From: a virus
Length of the DNA: 25,104 bases
Reading direction: 5' to 3' (one strand)
Virus record (IMG/VR): IMGVR_UViG_3300046007_001750
Location: 1-25,104 of that record
The notes beneath the pieces were generated by a model. That model was not told the origin of the DNA and made no database searches. It saw nothing but the letters and a program-made list of their open reading frames with translations. Below, in pieces: positions 8,849 to 16,428 of the stretch. The translations under genes and the position numbers were made by a program. The stretch's first letter is position 1. The number at the start of each line of letters is the position of its first letter.

Positions 8849-9115
8849 CTAATTGTTTTTCGGTGTATAGTCAAGTTCAAACGTTGTATTTAACACACTA
8901 GATTCACCGGATGTATTATCAATAAAATTGTCAGTTTCACTTGGTATATTAAAAAACTCATGTGCATCTTCCTTAGAATCAAACCAATACCACCCGTCCA
9001 CTGGATAACTGTATGTGTGATGATCTACCCGAGATAATCTATAATGTAAATTATGTACCTCAGTTGGTGCGTATAATAATGGAGTATCTAATTTATAAAA
9101 TCCACTGGTATCCAT
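8849..9115 (-). CDS. Small protein following the LRR fibre, unknown function
   Basis: I choose the ATG at 9115 (88 residues): GGAG sits eight bases upstream and this start avoids overlapping the preceding gene, while upstream in-frame ATGs lie deep inside it. The product is aromatic-rich (GFYKLDTPLLYAP, NLHYRLSRV, YPVDGWYWFDSKEDAHEFF) and ends in a hydrophilic tail (FELDYTPKNN). The WYWFDSKEDAHEFF part looks like a small folded domain. Placed 16 bases after a large adhesin gene, it could be a chaperone or a tip partner for that protein, which is a common arrangement in phages; no known chaperone family is recognised here. Confidence 0.65.
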   Translation of the reverse strand: MDTSGFYKLDTPLLYAPTEVHNLHYRLSRVDHHTYSYPVDGWYWFDSKEDAHEFFNIPSETDNFIDNTSGESSVLNTTFELDYTPKNN

Positions 9116-9131
9116 GATATCTTCTCCGTAA

Positions 9132-11417
9132 TTAAGGTACCACTGTCCAACCTTTTGCAACCACGCTACCGGTGTTATGAGTTGCGGTACCAAAATTACC
9201 AGTGACCGTAATAGTTTGTCCAGACGCCGATGGAAGTGCATCATAGATTCTATTCAAGGTTTCTCCTGATAATTGACAATTTGCCAGACTCAAACTAAAA
9301 CGTGATCCGGATGGGACTATATCTTGTAGTGATGGACAACTTGCTACCATATTGGCAAAATTTCCCGATGACCCGGAACTCATATCCAATACTGGTACTT
9401 TTGTTAAGTTTGTGCAACCACTAAACATGCTTTGAAAATTTGTCACATTTCTGGTATCATATTGCGGCACCGTTGATAATGCTGTACATCCTTGAAACAT
9501 ACTACTCATGTTTGATGCTGATACCGTATTCAATGTTGGTGCAGTTTTCAACGAGAAGCAATTTAAAAACATACTATTCATCGTTGTCATTTTACCTGTG
9601 TTTGATAAATTAACATCTGTTAAATAATTACAATTTTGAAACATTTGACTTCCCGTTGTAGCATTATCTAATCCCGAAATAGTTACGGTTTTTAATGTAT
9701 TACACCCATCAAACATAAGCGCAGTGCTTCCTGTAAAAGCAGTTGGTGAAAATTGAATATTAATAGATTCCAATGCAGTGCACGACTGAAACATTGCCGG
9801 AGATGTTGATGATGACGGCGCTGCAACACTTATACTTTTTAATGAAAAATTACTATTAAACATAAAATTTGTATCACGGGCAGGTATAACAAAATACGGT
9901 AAATATTCTAACGACCAACAACGAAAAAACATACTTTCGGTAGTACGACATGAATTCGTTAAACTGTTTAATAGTCCAAGTGGAACCGTTTTCAACGAAT
10001 AACATTCAAAAAACATACCAATTGTTGTGGTTACCGACGAAAGATTATAGGCGGGTACATTTTGTAAATTCCAACACTGCCGAAACATATTAGTAGCATT
10101 TTGAATTTTACTTGTATCCATCATTGGAGCATTTATCAAGTTATTACAAGTACCAAACATAATGTCTGCCACTACAATATTTCCAGTATTATATATTGGA
10201 ACCGTTGTTAAATTACGACATGTAGTAAACATATTAGAAGCAGTTACACAACCGGTTAAATCCAAGGCCGGTGCTGTCACCATTGCTTGGCAATTTGCAA
10301 ACATGTTCGTTGCATTGATTACATTTCGTGTATTCAATGTTGGTGCGTCCATTAAATTACGACAACCACCAAACATAAAACTAGCATCTGTTACGTTACT
10401 CATGTCCAATGATGCAAATTTCAAATTTACACAGCTATTATATAAATTATTTGCTACCACTAAATTAGTAGTGTTCGTTAAGAGTACACTAATAAGATTC
10501 GGAGAAGACGTAAACATGAAACTTCCCGTTACTACATTTGGTAAACTCGCACTTACTGACGCCAAATTAGGTGTGGCGGCAAACATTCTTGCCGTAGATT
10601 GTAGTAACCCAGAATGTACGATATTACATTGTTCTAACATATTCATTCTAGGATCAATCGTACTACCCGTCAACATTCCTATAAATAAACTATTTGATAT
10701 ACTTGCACTTGGTACACTAACCGTTAAATCCAACCATTGATTGGTGTAATTATTTTGTAGATTTGATTGATTGTGTTTAACATTTAAGTTAACGTATGTT
10801 AAATTTTGCCCAGACTGCGGAGTAATACTAACCGTTGCCACACGATACGGTAACAAAGAACCAGATCCATTGTTTATAAATTGAATTACAGATGATGTTG
10901 CTGGCGTAGTTAACTGAAAACTATTTGTGCTTGAACTTATCACGTAATATGTCTGCCCTTCAATCACACCCGGATTTCCAGTTATGTTATATATTTGTAC
11001 GGCGTCACCATTTAGATACCCGTGATTATTTCGTCTGACTAAGTTTGACGAGGATTCAAGAGTAACCGGTGCTTCTGTACCAATTAACGCAGATGCGGAA
11101 TAAGAAAACTGTTTGTATAAAGTTCCCCCCGATCCCGTTGTGGCAGTGGTACCATCTCCATAATCTACTTGCCAGTCACCAGAACATGATGCTGCCCAGA
11201 AATTTCCTCCTCCAGAAATTACGGCAAATAATCCCACTACACGTTGATTTGCCGTGGTAACAGCGGGCAACGTGGGCCACGATAAATTTCGTTTCCATGT
11301 TTGCCCTAATGAAGTATTTCTGAGTATCGTTGGTATTACGTTTAACGACGGTCTGCCACCGCCGTTTGCAATTACCGTTGAGTTAAGTAATCGTTGTTCT
11401 GGATTTCTGGCACTCAT
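9132..11417 (-). CDS. BspA-type leucine-rich-repeat tail adhesin
   Basis: This ORF encodes 761 residues. The ATG shares one base with the preceding stop (TAATG) and has GGAG eight bases upstream. From about residue 255 to 690 there are roughly 18 units of about 23 residues on the pattern MFxxCxNLxxxPxxNTxNVxxA, typical of BspA/DUF285 surface proteins. The N-terminal part has a PKD-like opening (GDWQVDYGDGTTATTG) whose expected closing strand (YRVATVSITPQSG) appears only about 75 residues later. Between them lies a segment with NHGYLNGDAVQIYN and TYYVISSSTNSFQL, which looks like an inserted beta domain. The C-terminus ends GNFGTATHNTGSVVAKGWT, a capping region usual for phage LRR proteins. It is probably a receptor-binding or surface-adhesion fibre. 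The receptor is unknown. Confidence 0.88.
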   Translation of the reverse strand: MSARNPEQRLLNSTVIANGGGRPSLNVIPTILRNTSLGQTWKRNLSWPTLPAVTTANQRVVGLFAVISGGGNFWAASCSGDWQVDYGDGTTATTGSGGTLYKQFSYSASALIGTEAPVTLESSSNLVRRNNHGYLNGDAVQIYNITGNPGVIEGQTYYVISSSTNSFQLTTPATSSVIQFINNGSGSLLPYRVATVSITPQSGQNLTYVNLNVKHNQSNLQNNYTNQWLDLTVSVPSASISNSLFIGMLTGSTIDPRMNMLEQCNIVHSGLLQSTARMFAATPNLASVSASLPNVVTGSFMFTSSPNLISVLLTNTTNLVVANNLYNSCVNLKFASLDMSNVTDASFMFGGCRNLMDAPTLNTRNVINATNMFANCQAMVTAPALDLTGCVTASNMFTTCRNLTTVPIYNTGNIVVADIMFGTCNNLINAPMMDTSKIQNATNMFRQCWNLQNVPAYNLSSVTTTIGMFFECYSLKTVPLGLLNSLTNSCRTTESMFFRCWSLEYLPYFVIPARDTNFMFNSNFSLKSISVAAPSSSTSPAMFQSCTALESINIQFSPTAFTGSTALMFDGCNTLKTVTISGLDNATTGSQMFQNCNYLTDVNLSNTGKMTTMNSMFLNCFSLKTAPTLNTVSASNMSSMFQGCTALSTVPQYDTRNVTNFQSMFSGCTNLTKVPVLDMSSGSSGNFANMVASCPSLQDIVPSGSRFSLSLANCQLSGETLNRIYDALPSASGQTITVTGNFGTATHNTGSVVAKGWTVVP

Positions 11418-11743
11418 TACGTATTCTCCGATCCAAACAATCCAAATGACAGATCCGATGTATTTGCCCGAACCGTTACTACGTCCGTACTATTTAACGT
11501 AATACCTAATGTTAATAACACCGACGAATATTGATCCACTATCCCATCAAATACAATATAGTGTCTATCTGCTAAAGCCGACCCCGTAGGTCTAACTGCT
11601 ATTCTATAAAATGTACTTAGTCCGCGATTTGCCACGGTTAAGGTTGAACATATCGCAGAACTTCCAGTTGGTACTGCATATAAATCTGTAAAAGAACCTG
11701 ATGTTGGGGCACTTTGTCCCAATACTTTGTATACTATAGGCAT
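11417..11743 (-). CDS. Small beta-sandwich virion protein
   Basis: This ORF encodes 108 residues, preceded by a G-run (GGGGG) near the ATG at 11743, and its stop overlaps the next start by one base. The sequence reads as alternating strands: VYKVLGQSAPTSGSFTDLYAVP, STLTVANRGLSTFYRIAVRP, ADRHYIVFDGIV, SSVLLTLGITLNSTDVVTV and DLSFGLFGSE. Small proteins with this pattern (Tyr-Lys-Val-Leu-Gly-Gln start, a nearby TDLYxVP, then NRG and RIAVRP) are, from general knowledge, frequent among phage structural genes near tail fibres. I would describe it as a fibre-associated or linker protein. No enzyme motif is visible. Confidence 0.7.
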   Translation of the reverse strand: MPIVYKVLGQSAPTSGSFTDLYAVPTGSSAICSTLTVANRGLSTFYRIAVRPTGSALADRHYIVFDGIVDQYSSVLLTLGITLNSTDVVTVRANTSDLSFGLFGSENT

Positions 11744-11746
11744 ATA

Positions 11747-12967
11747 TTACGCCCCCATAAGAAGAAAAGGTGAAACAACTCCTTCGGCAAACACCGCATA
11801 TGACGCTGAGGTTGCCGTACCACGTAATGACCCGGTGATGGAACCCGATATGTTTAAACTTCCGGTTACTTGATGAACATCGGTTCCTATAGTTCCCCAT
11901 TTAATTCCGCCGTTAGAAATGTCACCCACCACATATTTTATAGTAGGCGCAGATATTCCTAAATCTGCGGTGGTGTTTCGTATATTATTGTAGTAATATA
12001 CTTGATCACCGGCAATAAGATTACTAAATAATACCGAGCCCGTATTATTATTAATTAGTTTACAATTTTGTACGTTAATTATTTGAGGAGAGCCACCATC
12101 ATTATGTAAAAATGTTCCTGTAAAGGTTATTTCGGAATTATTAATAAAATAACGTGGGGATCCTCTGGACGAGAGAAAACTGCCTGAAACATCAATTTTA
12201 CACGTCTCAAACCTAATCGTCGGAGTGCCGCCTGACGACCCGCCTCCTATAATGGGTACGAATCCGCCACCTGTGTTTGTTATCGTACAATTATAAAATT
12301 CAACCCCAGATCCTATCTGATAGGTATCATAACTCGTTGATCTGCTTTGTGAGATTATACAATCATAAAAAGATCCACCCCACAACGAAGATGTTGTAGT
12401 TATAGAAACATTTCTAAACGTTGATCCCGCACCAACTTGAGCACTCGTAAGATAAATATTACTTGCTTGTACGACCAACATATCTCCCCCCGCACCTTGG
12501 AATAAAGTATCTATTCCTGTTATAGACGGATTACCATATCCATTAATATGCATCCGCATGCTGTTTTGCGTGGAAGTAAAGGTTTGTATGGACGAATTGT
12601 GTAATTCAAGGGTTCTAAACTCTGTTGGAAACGAACCTGAAACGTTTTCAGTGTATGTACCCCCAAATACTCGTATTATGTCATTTTGAGATGCTGTATT
12701 AAATGCCGCCTGAACTGTTTGGAACGGTCTATTCACAGAATACTTGGACAATCCTGTTCTGTTGTCTGTAGCGTTTGGATTTGTCTTATCTACATGTATT
12801 ACTGTAGACGTATTTACATTAACTGCCGACGCGGTCGCAGCAAAAGAGGCGGAGGTTGCAAATGAAGCAGTGGTCGCTGTTCCCGCTAATGACCCGGTAA
12901 ATCCGCCAGTAGAAATTGTTGAACCGCTAACTATCAGGCCGCGGCGAGCTATAAATTCATTTGCCAT
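11747..12967 (-). CDS. Tail fibre/spike with right-handed beta-helix
   Basis: This ORF encodes 406 residues. It starts MANEFIARRGLIV, identical in protein to the next fibre upstream but with different codons, which points to a conserved docking peptide. Residues 15-55 are an Ala/Ser/Thr linker (ATTASFATSASFAATAS). From about 57 (VIHVDKTNPNATDNRTG, then RPFQTVQAAFNTASQNDIIRV) to about 345 the pattern is that of pectate-lyase-like beta-helices, with repeated short strands such as FRNVSI, FYDCII, FYNCTI, FETCKI and NVQNCKL. The C-terminus carries a DVHQVTGSLNISGSITGSL module and ends SASYAVFAEGVVSPFLLMGA. A polysaccharide-binding or -degrading spike is plausible, but I cannot assign catalytic residues. 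Confidence 0.85.
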   Translation of the reverse strand: MANEFIARRGLIVSGSTISTGGFTGSLAGTATTASFATSASFAATASAVNVNTSTVIHVDKTNPNATDNRTGLSKYSVNRPFQTVQAAFNTASQNDIIRVFGGTYTENVSGSFPTEFRTLELHNSSIQTFTSTQNSMRMHINGYGNPSITGIDTLFQGAGGDMLVVQASNIYLTSAQVGAGSTFRNVSITTTSSLWGGSFYDCIISQSRSTSYDTYQIGSGVEFYNCTITNTGGGFVPIIGGGSSGGTPTIRFETCKIDVSGSFLSSRGSPRYFINNSEITFTGTFLHNDGGSPQIINVQNCKLINNNTGSVLFSNLIAGDQVYYYNNIRNTTADLGISAPTIKYVVGDISNGGIKWGTIGTDVHQVTGSLNISGSITGSLRGTATSASYAVFAEGVVSPFLLMGA

Positions 12968-13103
12968 GATATACTCAAAATAAAAATGTCCAATGAAGAA
13001 AATTCACTGGACATTTTGGGATGTACGTATCTATTAATATGTGTCTCGTAGATATCAATACATCTCCTTCACTGTCCAGAGAAGTATACTACTATATAGT
13101 TTA
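12968..13103. other. Non-coding gap of 136 bases with several inverted repeats
   Basis: This is the longest gap between minus-strand genes in the window. It holds the 12983-13017 hairpin. It also holds an alternative pairing of CTGGACA (13007-13013) with TGTCCAG (13073-13079), and a further imperfect stem inside that loop (GATGTA and TATCTA with TAGATA and TACATC). No ORF with protein-like content was seen, and no clear promoter. Confidence 0.5.
12983..13017 (-). terminator. Hairpin in the gap between two fibre genes, minus-strand terminator candidate
   Basis: A 10-bp perfect stem (AAAATGTCCA with TGGACATTTT) is extended by a mismatch and four more pairs (TGAA with TTCA) around a five-base loop. 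Read on the minus strand, the stem is followed by ATTTTGAG after a run of T, so a Rho-independent terminator or a processing site after the 528-residue fibre gene is plausible. The right arm can also pair with TGTCCAG at 13073-13079. Confidence 0.5.
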
Positions 13104-14690
13104 TTAGAATGCGTTAACTATTGTTTTTACCGTCCATGTACCAGATGTAACATTGAACTTTAATCTTGCCAGACCAGCAGTCGTGGTATCTACATCAAAT
13201 GTTGCTTGTGCCGTATTACCAATATCGTTGGTAGATGTATCGGTATACTCAATTGCGCCTCCACGCCATACTGCCATAACAGTACCGGTTCTGAAGTTGG
13301 TTCCGTCTTTTACGACATATTCATATCGTGCCGCATCATAACTTCCAGTAGTAATTGAGGCAATAACTTGGTTGGTAACCGGTCCTACGATATTTGAAAC
13401 TGTTGCAGACGAATGTAATACATTTGAAATAATTGCCCCGCCACTTAATGTTACTTGATCACTAGTAGATGCCCCATATGGCGTAATGTTTTGTAAACCA
13501 AATGCGTGAGTACCACCAAGATTGATATTTGACCCGTTAAAATTAATTGGATTGGAACTTACAATTCCACCATTTACAGTAAAGTTTGATCCCGTGAATG
13601 CTGCAACACCATGGGTAGTTGTTGTTGCATTACTACCACTGATAGTGATGGTCTGTCCCGTTGCAGTAACGGCAATACCATTTGTACCAGACACAATTAA
13701 TGCTTGTGTTCTAAGTGCAACTGTACTTGTTCCGCCCTGTGATCCCGTTACATTTAAGTTTGCTGCAATGTTGGTTAGTCCACTGCCGTCACCGGCAAAC
13801 CCCACTGATGACGTAATTGCCCCGGTGACATATAAGCCTGCTTCAATATGAGTTAAACGTGATGGGAACTCTACCCGAATAGAACTAGACGCAAGACGAT
13901 TATCAATATGATCATTACCCGTACCAACTGGAACTCGTCCAAAGACCATTCCCTCTTCATTACCAAGAGCATCCGTATTTCGTGGACCGGCAATAAACAT
14001 ACCGCCTGTATATGAATCTATACCTTCATTTTGATAAATAAAGTGATGATTTTGACTATCCCAGAAAATAGATGCGGTAGCGTTAGTGGAACCGGAATCA
14101 TATATGGAAATGCCAGCAAATCTTACATTATCATCATCATTAAGAATAATTTTACTAACACCTACACTATATTGAGATGATGTAACATATTGAGTTGACA
14201 TGGACGCAGCGGTCAATAATCCAGTAACCCGAAGACTTCCAGAAATATTGACATCACGGGCTATACCAACCCCACCCTGTACAATTAATGCGCCATTGTT
14301 GAACGTTGTACTATTCGTGGTACTACTAATTCCAACACTACCGCCTGGTGTAGTCAGTGTAAGATCGCCGCTTGGGGCAGACACCGTAATTGGTCCAGTA
14401 CCAGTAATATTACCAACATTATCAAGATTACCAGATACACTTGTTGTACCATTAAATGATTGACCCCACAAAGTTCTAGTAGTTTGAAGTGCCGTGGCTG
14501 TAGAAGCATTTCCTGTTAAAGAACCCACGACAGACGCTGAAATTGATCCTGTGAACGATCCTGTAAACGCCGACGCGGTTACTGAAAAGTTACCTGCGTT
14601 TATATTACCTTGAGTCGTTAAAGATCCGGTTACCGTGGCACCGTTACTTAGTACTATCAGACCTCTACGTGCTATGAATTCATTTGCCAT
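13104..14690 (-). CDS. Long modular tail fibre
   Basis: This ORF encodes 528 residues, with GGAG seven bases before the ATG. It opens with MANEFIARRGLIV, shared with the beta-helix fibre. Residues 15-170 are Gly/Ser/Thr/Asn repeats (TGSFTGSISASVVGSLTGN and NVGNITGTGPITV) typical of fibre shafts. Around residues 165-260 is a domain also found in the 879-residue fibre of this window, with matching landmarks YVTSSQYSVG, VRFAGISIYDSGS and SIFWDSQNHHFIYQN. GFAGDGSGLTNI follows. The last 85 or so residues (YEYVVKDGTNFRTGTVMAVW to SGTWTVKTIVNAF) match the C-terminus of the next downstream gene. It is a structural adhesin; the receptor is unknown. Confidence 0.85.
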   Translation of the reverse strand: MANEFIARRGLIVLSNGATVTGSLTTQGNINAGNFSVTASAFTGSFTGSISASVVGSLTGNASTATALQTTRTLWGQSFNGTTSVSGNLDNVGNITGTGPITVSAPSGDLTLTTPGGSVGISSTTNSTTFNNGALIVQGGVGIARDVNISGSLRVTGLLTAASMSTQYVTSSQYSVGVSKIILNDDDNVRFAGISIYDSGSTNATASIFWDSQNHHFIYQNEGIDSYTGGMFIAGPRNTDALGNEEGMVFGRVPVGTGNDHIDNRLASSSIRVEFPSRLTHIEAGLYVTGAITSSVGFAGDGSGLTNIAANLNVTGSQGGTSTVALRTQALIVSGTNGIAVTATGQTITISGSNATTTTHGVAAFTGSNFTVNGGIVSSNPINFNGSNINLGGTHAFGLQNITPYGASTSDQVTLSGGAIISNVLHSSATVSNIVGPVTNQVIASITTGSYDAARYEYVVKDGTNFRTGTVMAVWRGGAIEYTDTSTNDIGNTAQATFDVDTTTAGLARLKFNVTSGTWTVKTIVNAF

Positions 14691-14722
14691 GAACTATCTC
14701 CAAAATAGTATATACATAAATA

Positions 14723-15295
14723 TTACAGTAAATTAGGAAACAGTTTAAATAGGAAATGTATAGTCCACTCCCCAGACCCTAATCCTTGACTATATGCACG
14801 TAACTGAATTTCGTCATTAAACCGTACTAAGTTAAATGAAAGATCATTAGTATCTCCCACATCTCCGTTTGAAATATCAGTATAAGAAATATTATTTCCA
14901 CTCCAAGAAGTCATAATCGTTCCAGTACGAACTGCATCCGTTCTTTGTGCCGTATAATCAATATTTGCACCAGAATATAGAACAGTTGATAGCGTAGGAT
15001 GTACTAATTCAGTCGCATTGAATACCCCGCTAACCAGCGAACTGGTAAATTCTATATTACCAGACCCTAAATTTAAAGAGCCGGAGATTTTTTGATTACC
15101 GTTCAATAAGACGTTTCCTGAGTTTGGCACGTCTAATGTTAATGACGATCTAATTACTTCACCGGTTCCATCATTTTGTTTTATGTAAATTTTTGCATCT
15201 GCGGTATTGATAGCTAATTCACCAAGTTCTAGTAAACTAGTAGACGGAATACTCCCCGACGTTGTACTTCTTTTGTGTAATATCTTCGTATCCAT
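14723..15295 (-). CDS. Short tail fibre with Mtd-like N-terminal domain
   Basis: This ORF encodes 190 residues. The N-terminus (ILHKRSTTSGSIPSTSLLEL, then GELAINTADAKIYIKQNDGT) matches the well-known fibre N-terminal domain of the major tropism determinant type, in which a short strand, a Gly-Glu-Leu-Ala-Ile-Asn-Thr turn and a K-IYIK strand recur. The middle is NVLLNGNQKISGSLNLGSGN. The C-terminal domain (about 105-190: IDYTAQRTDAVRTGTIMTSW, ISYTDISNGDVGDTNDLSF, SGEWTIHFLF) matches the end of the 528-residue fibre. No Shine-Dalgarno sequence is obvious at the ATG. It may form trimers alongside the longer fibre. No diversity-generating retroelement is present in the window. Confidence 0.8.
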   Translation of the reverse strand: MDTKILHKRSTTSGSIPSTSLLELGELAINTADAKIYIKQNDGTGEVIRSSLTLDVPNSGNVLLNGNQKISGSLNLGSGNIEFTSSLVSGVFNATELVHPTLSTVLYSGANIDYTAQRTDAVRTGTIMTSWSGNNISYTDISNGDVGDTNDLSFNLVRFNDEIQLRAYSQGLGSGEWTIHFLFKLFPNLL

Positions 15296-15315
15296 AAAAT
15301 TCAGATTTAAGTGTT

Positions 15316-15882
15316 TTAGTAAAACCCACCATCTATATAACTCACATATTCTGCATAAGATGCAGTAGTTATGCTTCCACTAAAAGAACCCGTATTTATC
15401 TGAACTGAACTACTAACCGTTCCGGTCGGTAATACTAAATTCCCACTGATGTTCCCCTTTACCGAAAGAGATCCCGTGAACTGATGTACATCATCTATAC
15501 TATCCCCAAACTTAGTTGACCCTGATGAATAGATAACCGAAGATGACGCAATAATTTGACCTACCGTTAACGATCCGACAATAGTTAAATTTTGAGGAAA
15601 CGTATAATTACGAAGAGCAAAAACCGATCCACTAATTTCATCTAATTTTATGTTAGTAGAGTTTATACTTAACGCATGTGATGCTGTTATAGCATAACTT
15701 GCCGATGCTGCGAATAAGGCACTTTCTGCAACATCTGGAATTGGTATTTGTCCATAATTAATAAGCACCGCAGGTTGCCGTAAAATTACCCGTGTTTGAC
15801 ACGTTGGATCACTTGGATCCGTGCACACTCTTATTGACGCACCAAATTCATCATTTACATTAAAGTTTGGATCATCTTGCAT
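15316..15882 (-). CDS. Short modular tail fibre
   Basis: This ORF encodes 188 residues. Residues 1-45 include TRVILRQPAVLINYGQIPIP, closely similar to the start of the 123-residue gene near 22756 (TRVVVRQPSVIVDRSKLPIQ). Next comes an Ala/Ser/Tyr spacer (AESALFAASASYAITASHAL). The module SGSTKFGDSIDDVHQFTGSL at about 118-137 is shared with the C-terminus of the beta-helix protein. Then LPTGTVSSSVQINTGSFSGS repeats a unit that is abundant in the 879-residue fibre. The protein is therefore a mosaic of pieces found in at least three other genes here. It follows the 54-residue gene closely, without a clear ribosome binding site. Confidence 0.8.
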   Translation of the reverse strand: MQDDPNFNVNDEFGASIRVCTDPSDPTCQTRVILRQPAVLINYGQIPIPDVAESALFAASASYAITASHALSINSTNIKLDEISGSVFALRNYTFPQNLTIVGSLTVGQIIASSSVIYSSGSTKFGDSIDDVHQFTGSLSVKGNISGNLVLPTGTVSSSVQINTGSFSGSITTASYAEYVSYIDGGFY

Positions 15883-15890
15883 TGTTTAAT

Positions 15891-16055
15891 TTACATTAGT
15901 AATTTTAATTTTTCTATAGTTTGTTCGGTGTCTTCCAGTTCTTTCGTGATACGTTCCATGGAAGAAACATCTCCTATTGCCGTGACGGATTCTAGTTGAG
16001 TGGATAAATACATGCGACGAGCTTGTGCTAATTGTATTAATTGTTCTATTGTCAT
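15891..16055 (-). CDS. 54-residue coiled-coil-like protein
   Basis: Reading this frame gives a natural-looking protein: MTIEQLIQLAQARRMYLSTQ, then LESVTAIGDVSSMERITKEL, then EDTEQTIEKLKLLM. It is acidic to neutral, helix-rich and probably forms a coiled coil. A GGGG run lies a few bases before the ATG. A longer overlapping frame (to 16083) is full of His and Arg and is rejected. The ATG overlaps by four bases the stop of a 15-codon open stretch that looks like the end of a gene. It is the first intact gene of the leftward run that includes the fibres. Function unknown; it may be a small tail-assembly or chaperone protein. Confidence 0.6.
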   Translation of the reverse strand: MTIEQLIQLAQARRMYLSTQLESVTAIGDVSSMERITKELEDTEQTIEKLKLLM

Positions 16056-16099
16056 GTCGTGCCCCACGATGGTAAATCATCAAAGTTGATCGGTTTAAT
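16052..16099 (-). pseudogene. Possible remnant C-terminus of a lost gene
   Basis: After an in-frame TAA, this frame reads IKPINFDDLPSWGTT and stops at a TGA that overlaps the next ATG by four bases. The composition is protein-like and the ATGA coupling is the same as at other real junctions in the window. However, there is no ATG, GTG or TTG start; only ATT or ATC codons are available. It may be a gene end left after a deletion, or chance. Confidence 0.3.
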
Positions 16100-16102
16100 T
16101 AC

Positions 16103-16110
16103 TACTTATA
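16103..16110 (-). promoter_or_regulatory. T4-late-promoter-like box, tentative
   Basis: Reading leftward, TATAAGTA differs by one base from the T4 late promoter consensus TATAAATA and lies about 48 bases before the ATG at 16055, inside the only divergent gap of the window. The sequence is A/T-rich, so chance matches are likely. The gap 16100-16147 must also hold any promoter for the plus-strand gene; TATACT at 16115-16120 is a possible -10 element with no matching -35. Confidence 0.25.
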
Positions 16111-16147
16111 GACATATACTATACAAAATTTTTTAGGAGAACCTTAT

Positions 16148-16387
16148 ATGAGTAAAATTGAAACTACCGCAGCAGATCTTACTGGATTAATTAACAACGC
16201 AATTGATTTGTATGTAGACGCCTTGCGACGACGGCAAGTAATTAACGATGCTCAGTTTGAAGAAACAAAAAAATACAGAGTAATATTTGCACAACGAGGA
16301 TTTTTTGGGAAAATTTGGGAAAAGGTACTAGGAAAGAATGAACTTACTCTAGCAGTTACCGAAATAATTCCATTACCAGACGAATAA
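16148..16387 (+). CDS. Lone plus-strand small protein, unknown function
   Basis: This ORF encodes 79 residues, with a strong ribosome binding site (AGGAG eight bases before the ATG). The N-terminal 50 residues look helical and charged (AADLTGLINNAIDLYVDALR, RRQVINDAQFEETKKY). The C-terminal part is more hydrophobic (IFAQRGFFGKIWEKVLGKNE, then LTLAVTEIIPLPDE). No family is recognised and there is no signal peptide or clear membrane helix. It is the only gene on this strand, flanked by a divergent gap and by a long palindrome that covers its stop codon. This could be an independently expressed moron-like gene or a small regulator. Real coding status is supported by the ribosome binding site and natural composition. 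Confidence 0.7.
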   Translation: MSKIETTAADLTGLINNAIDLYVDALRRRQVINDAQFEETKKYRVIFAQRGFFGKIWEKVLGKNELTLAVTEIIPLPDE

Positions 16388-16416
16388 AGTATTCGTCATT
16401 TTATTCGTCTGGTAAT
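16372..16416. terminator. 17-bp perfect inverted repeat between convergent genes
   Basis: ATTACCAGACGAATAAA (16372-16388) is perfectly repeated inverted at 16400-16416 around an 11-base loop, and it overlaps the last codons and stop of the plus-strand gene. The loop side also allows a competing 8-bp hairpin (GACGAATA with TATTCGTC, 16379-16397). It sits between convergent genes, so a bidirectional terminator is likely, although no strong T-run follows on either strand. Confidence 0.55.
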
Positions 16417-16428
16417 TAGCAACACAAC

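Noticed and set aside
10162-10740. 192-codon plus-strand ORF opposite the LRR adhesin gene
   Set aside because: It mirrors the repetitive LRR coding sequence, has no ribosome binding site, and lies wholly inside a clearly real minus-strand gene.
13522-14463. Plus-strand ORFs opposite the 528-residue fibre
   Set aside because: They arise from low-complexity Gly/Ser/Thr codons read in reverse (Pro/Val/Ala-rich products) and have no start signals.
15886-16083. 65-codon minus-strand ORF rich in His, Arg and Asn
   Set aside because: A different frame over the same bases gives a natural coiled-coil-like 54-residue protein with better coupling and start context.
16148-16387. Plus-strand gene as a holin or other lysis gene
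   Set aside because: There is no clear transmembrane helix; the only hydrophobic stretch is short and contains charged residues.
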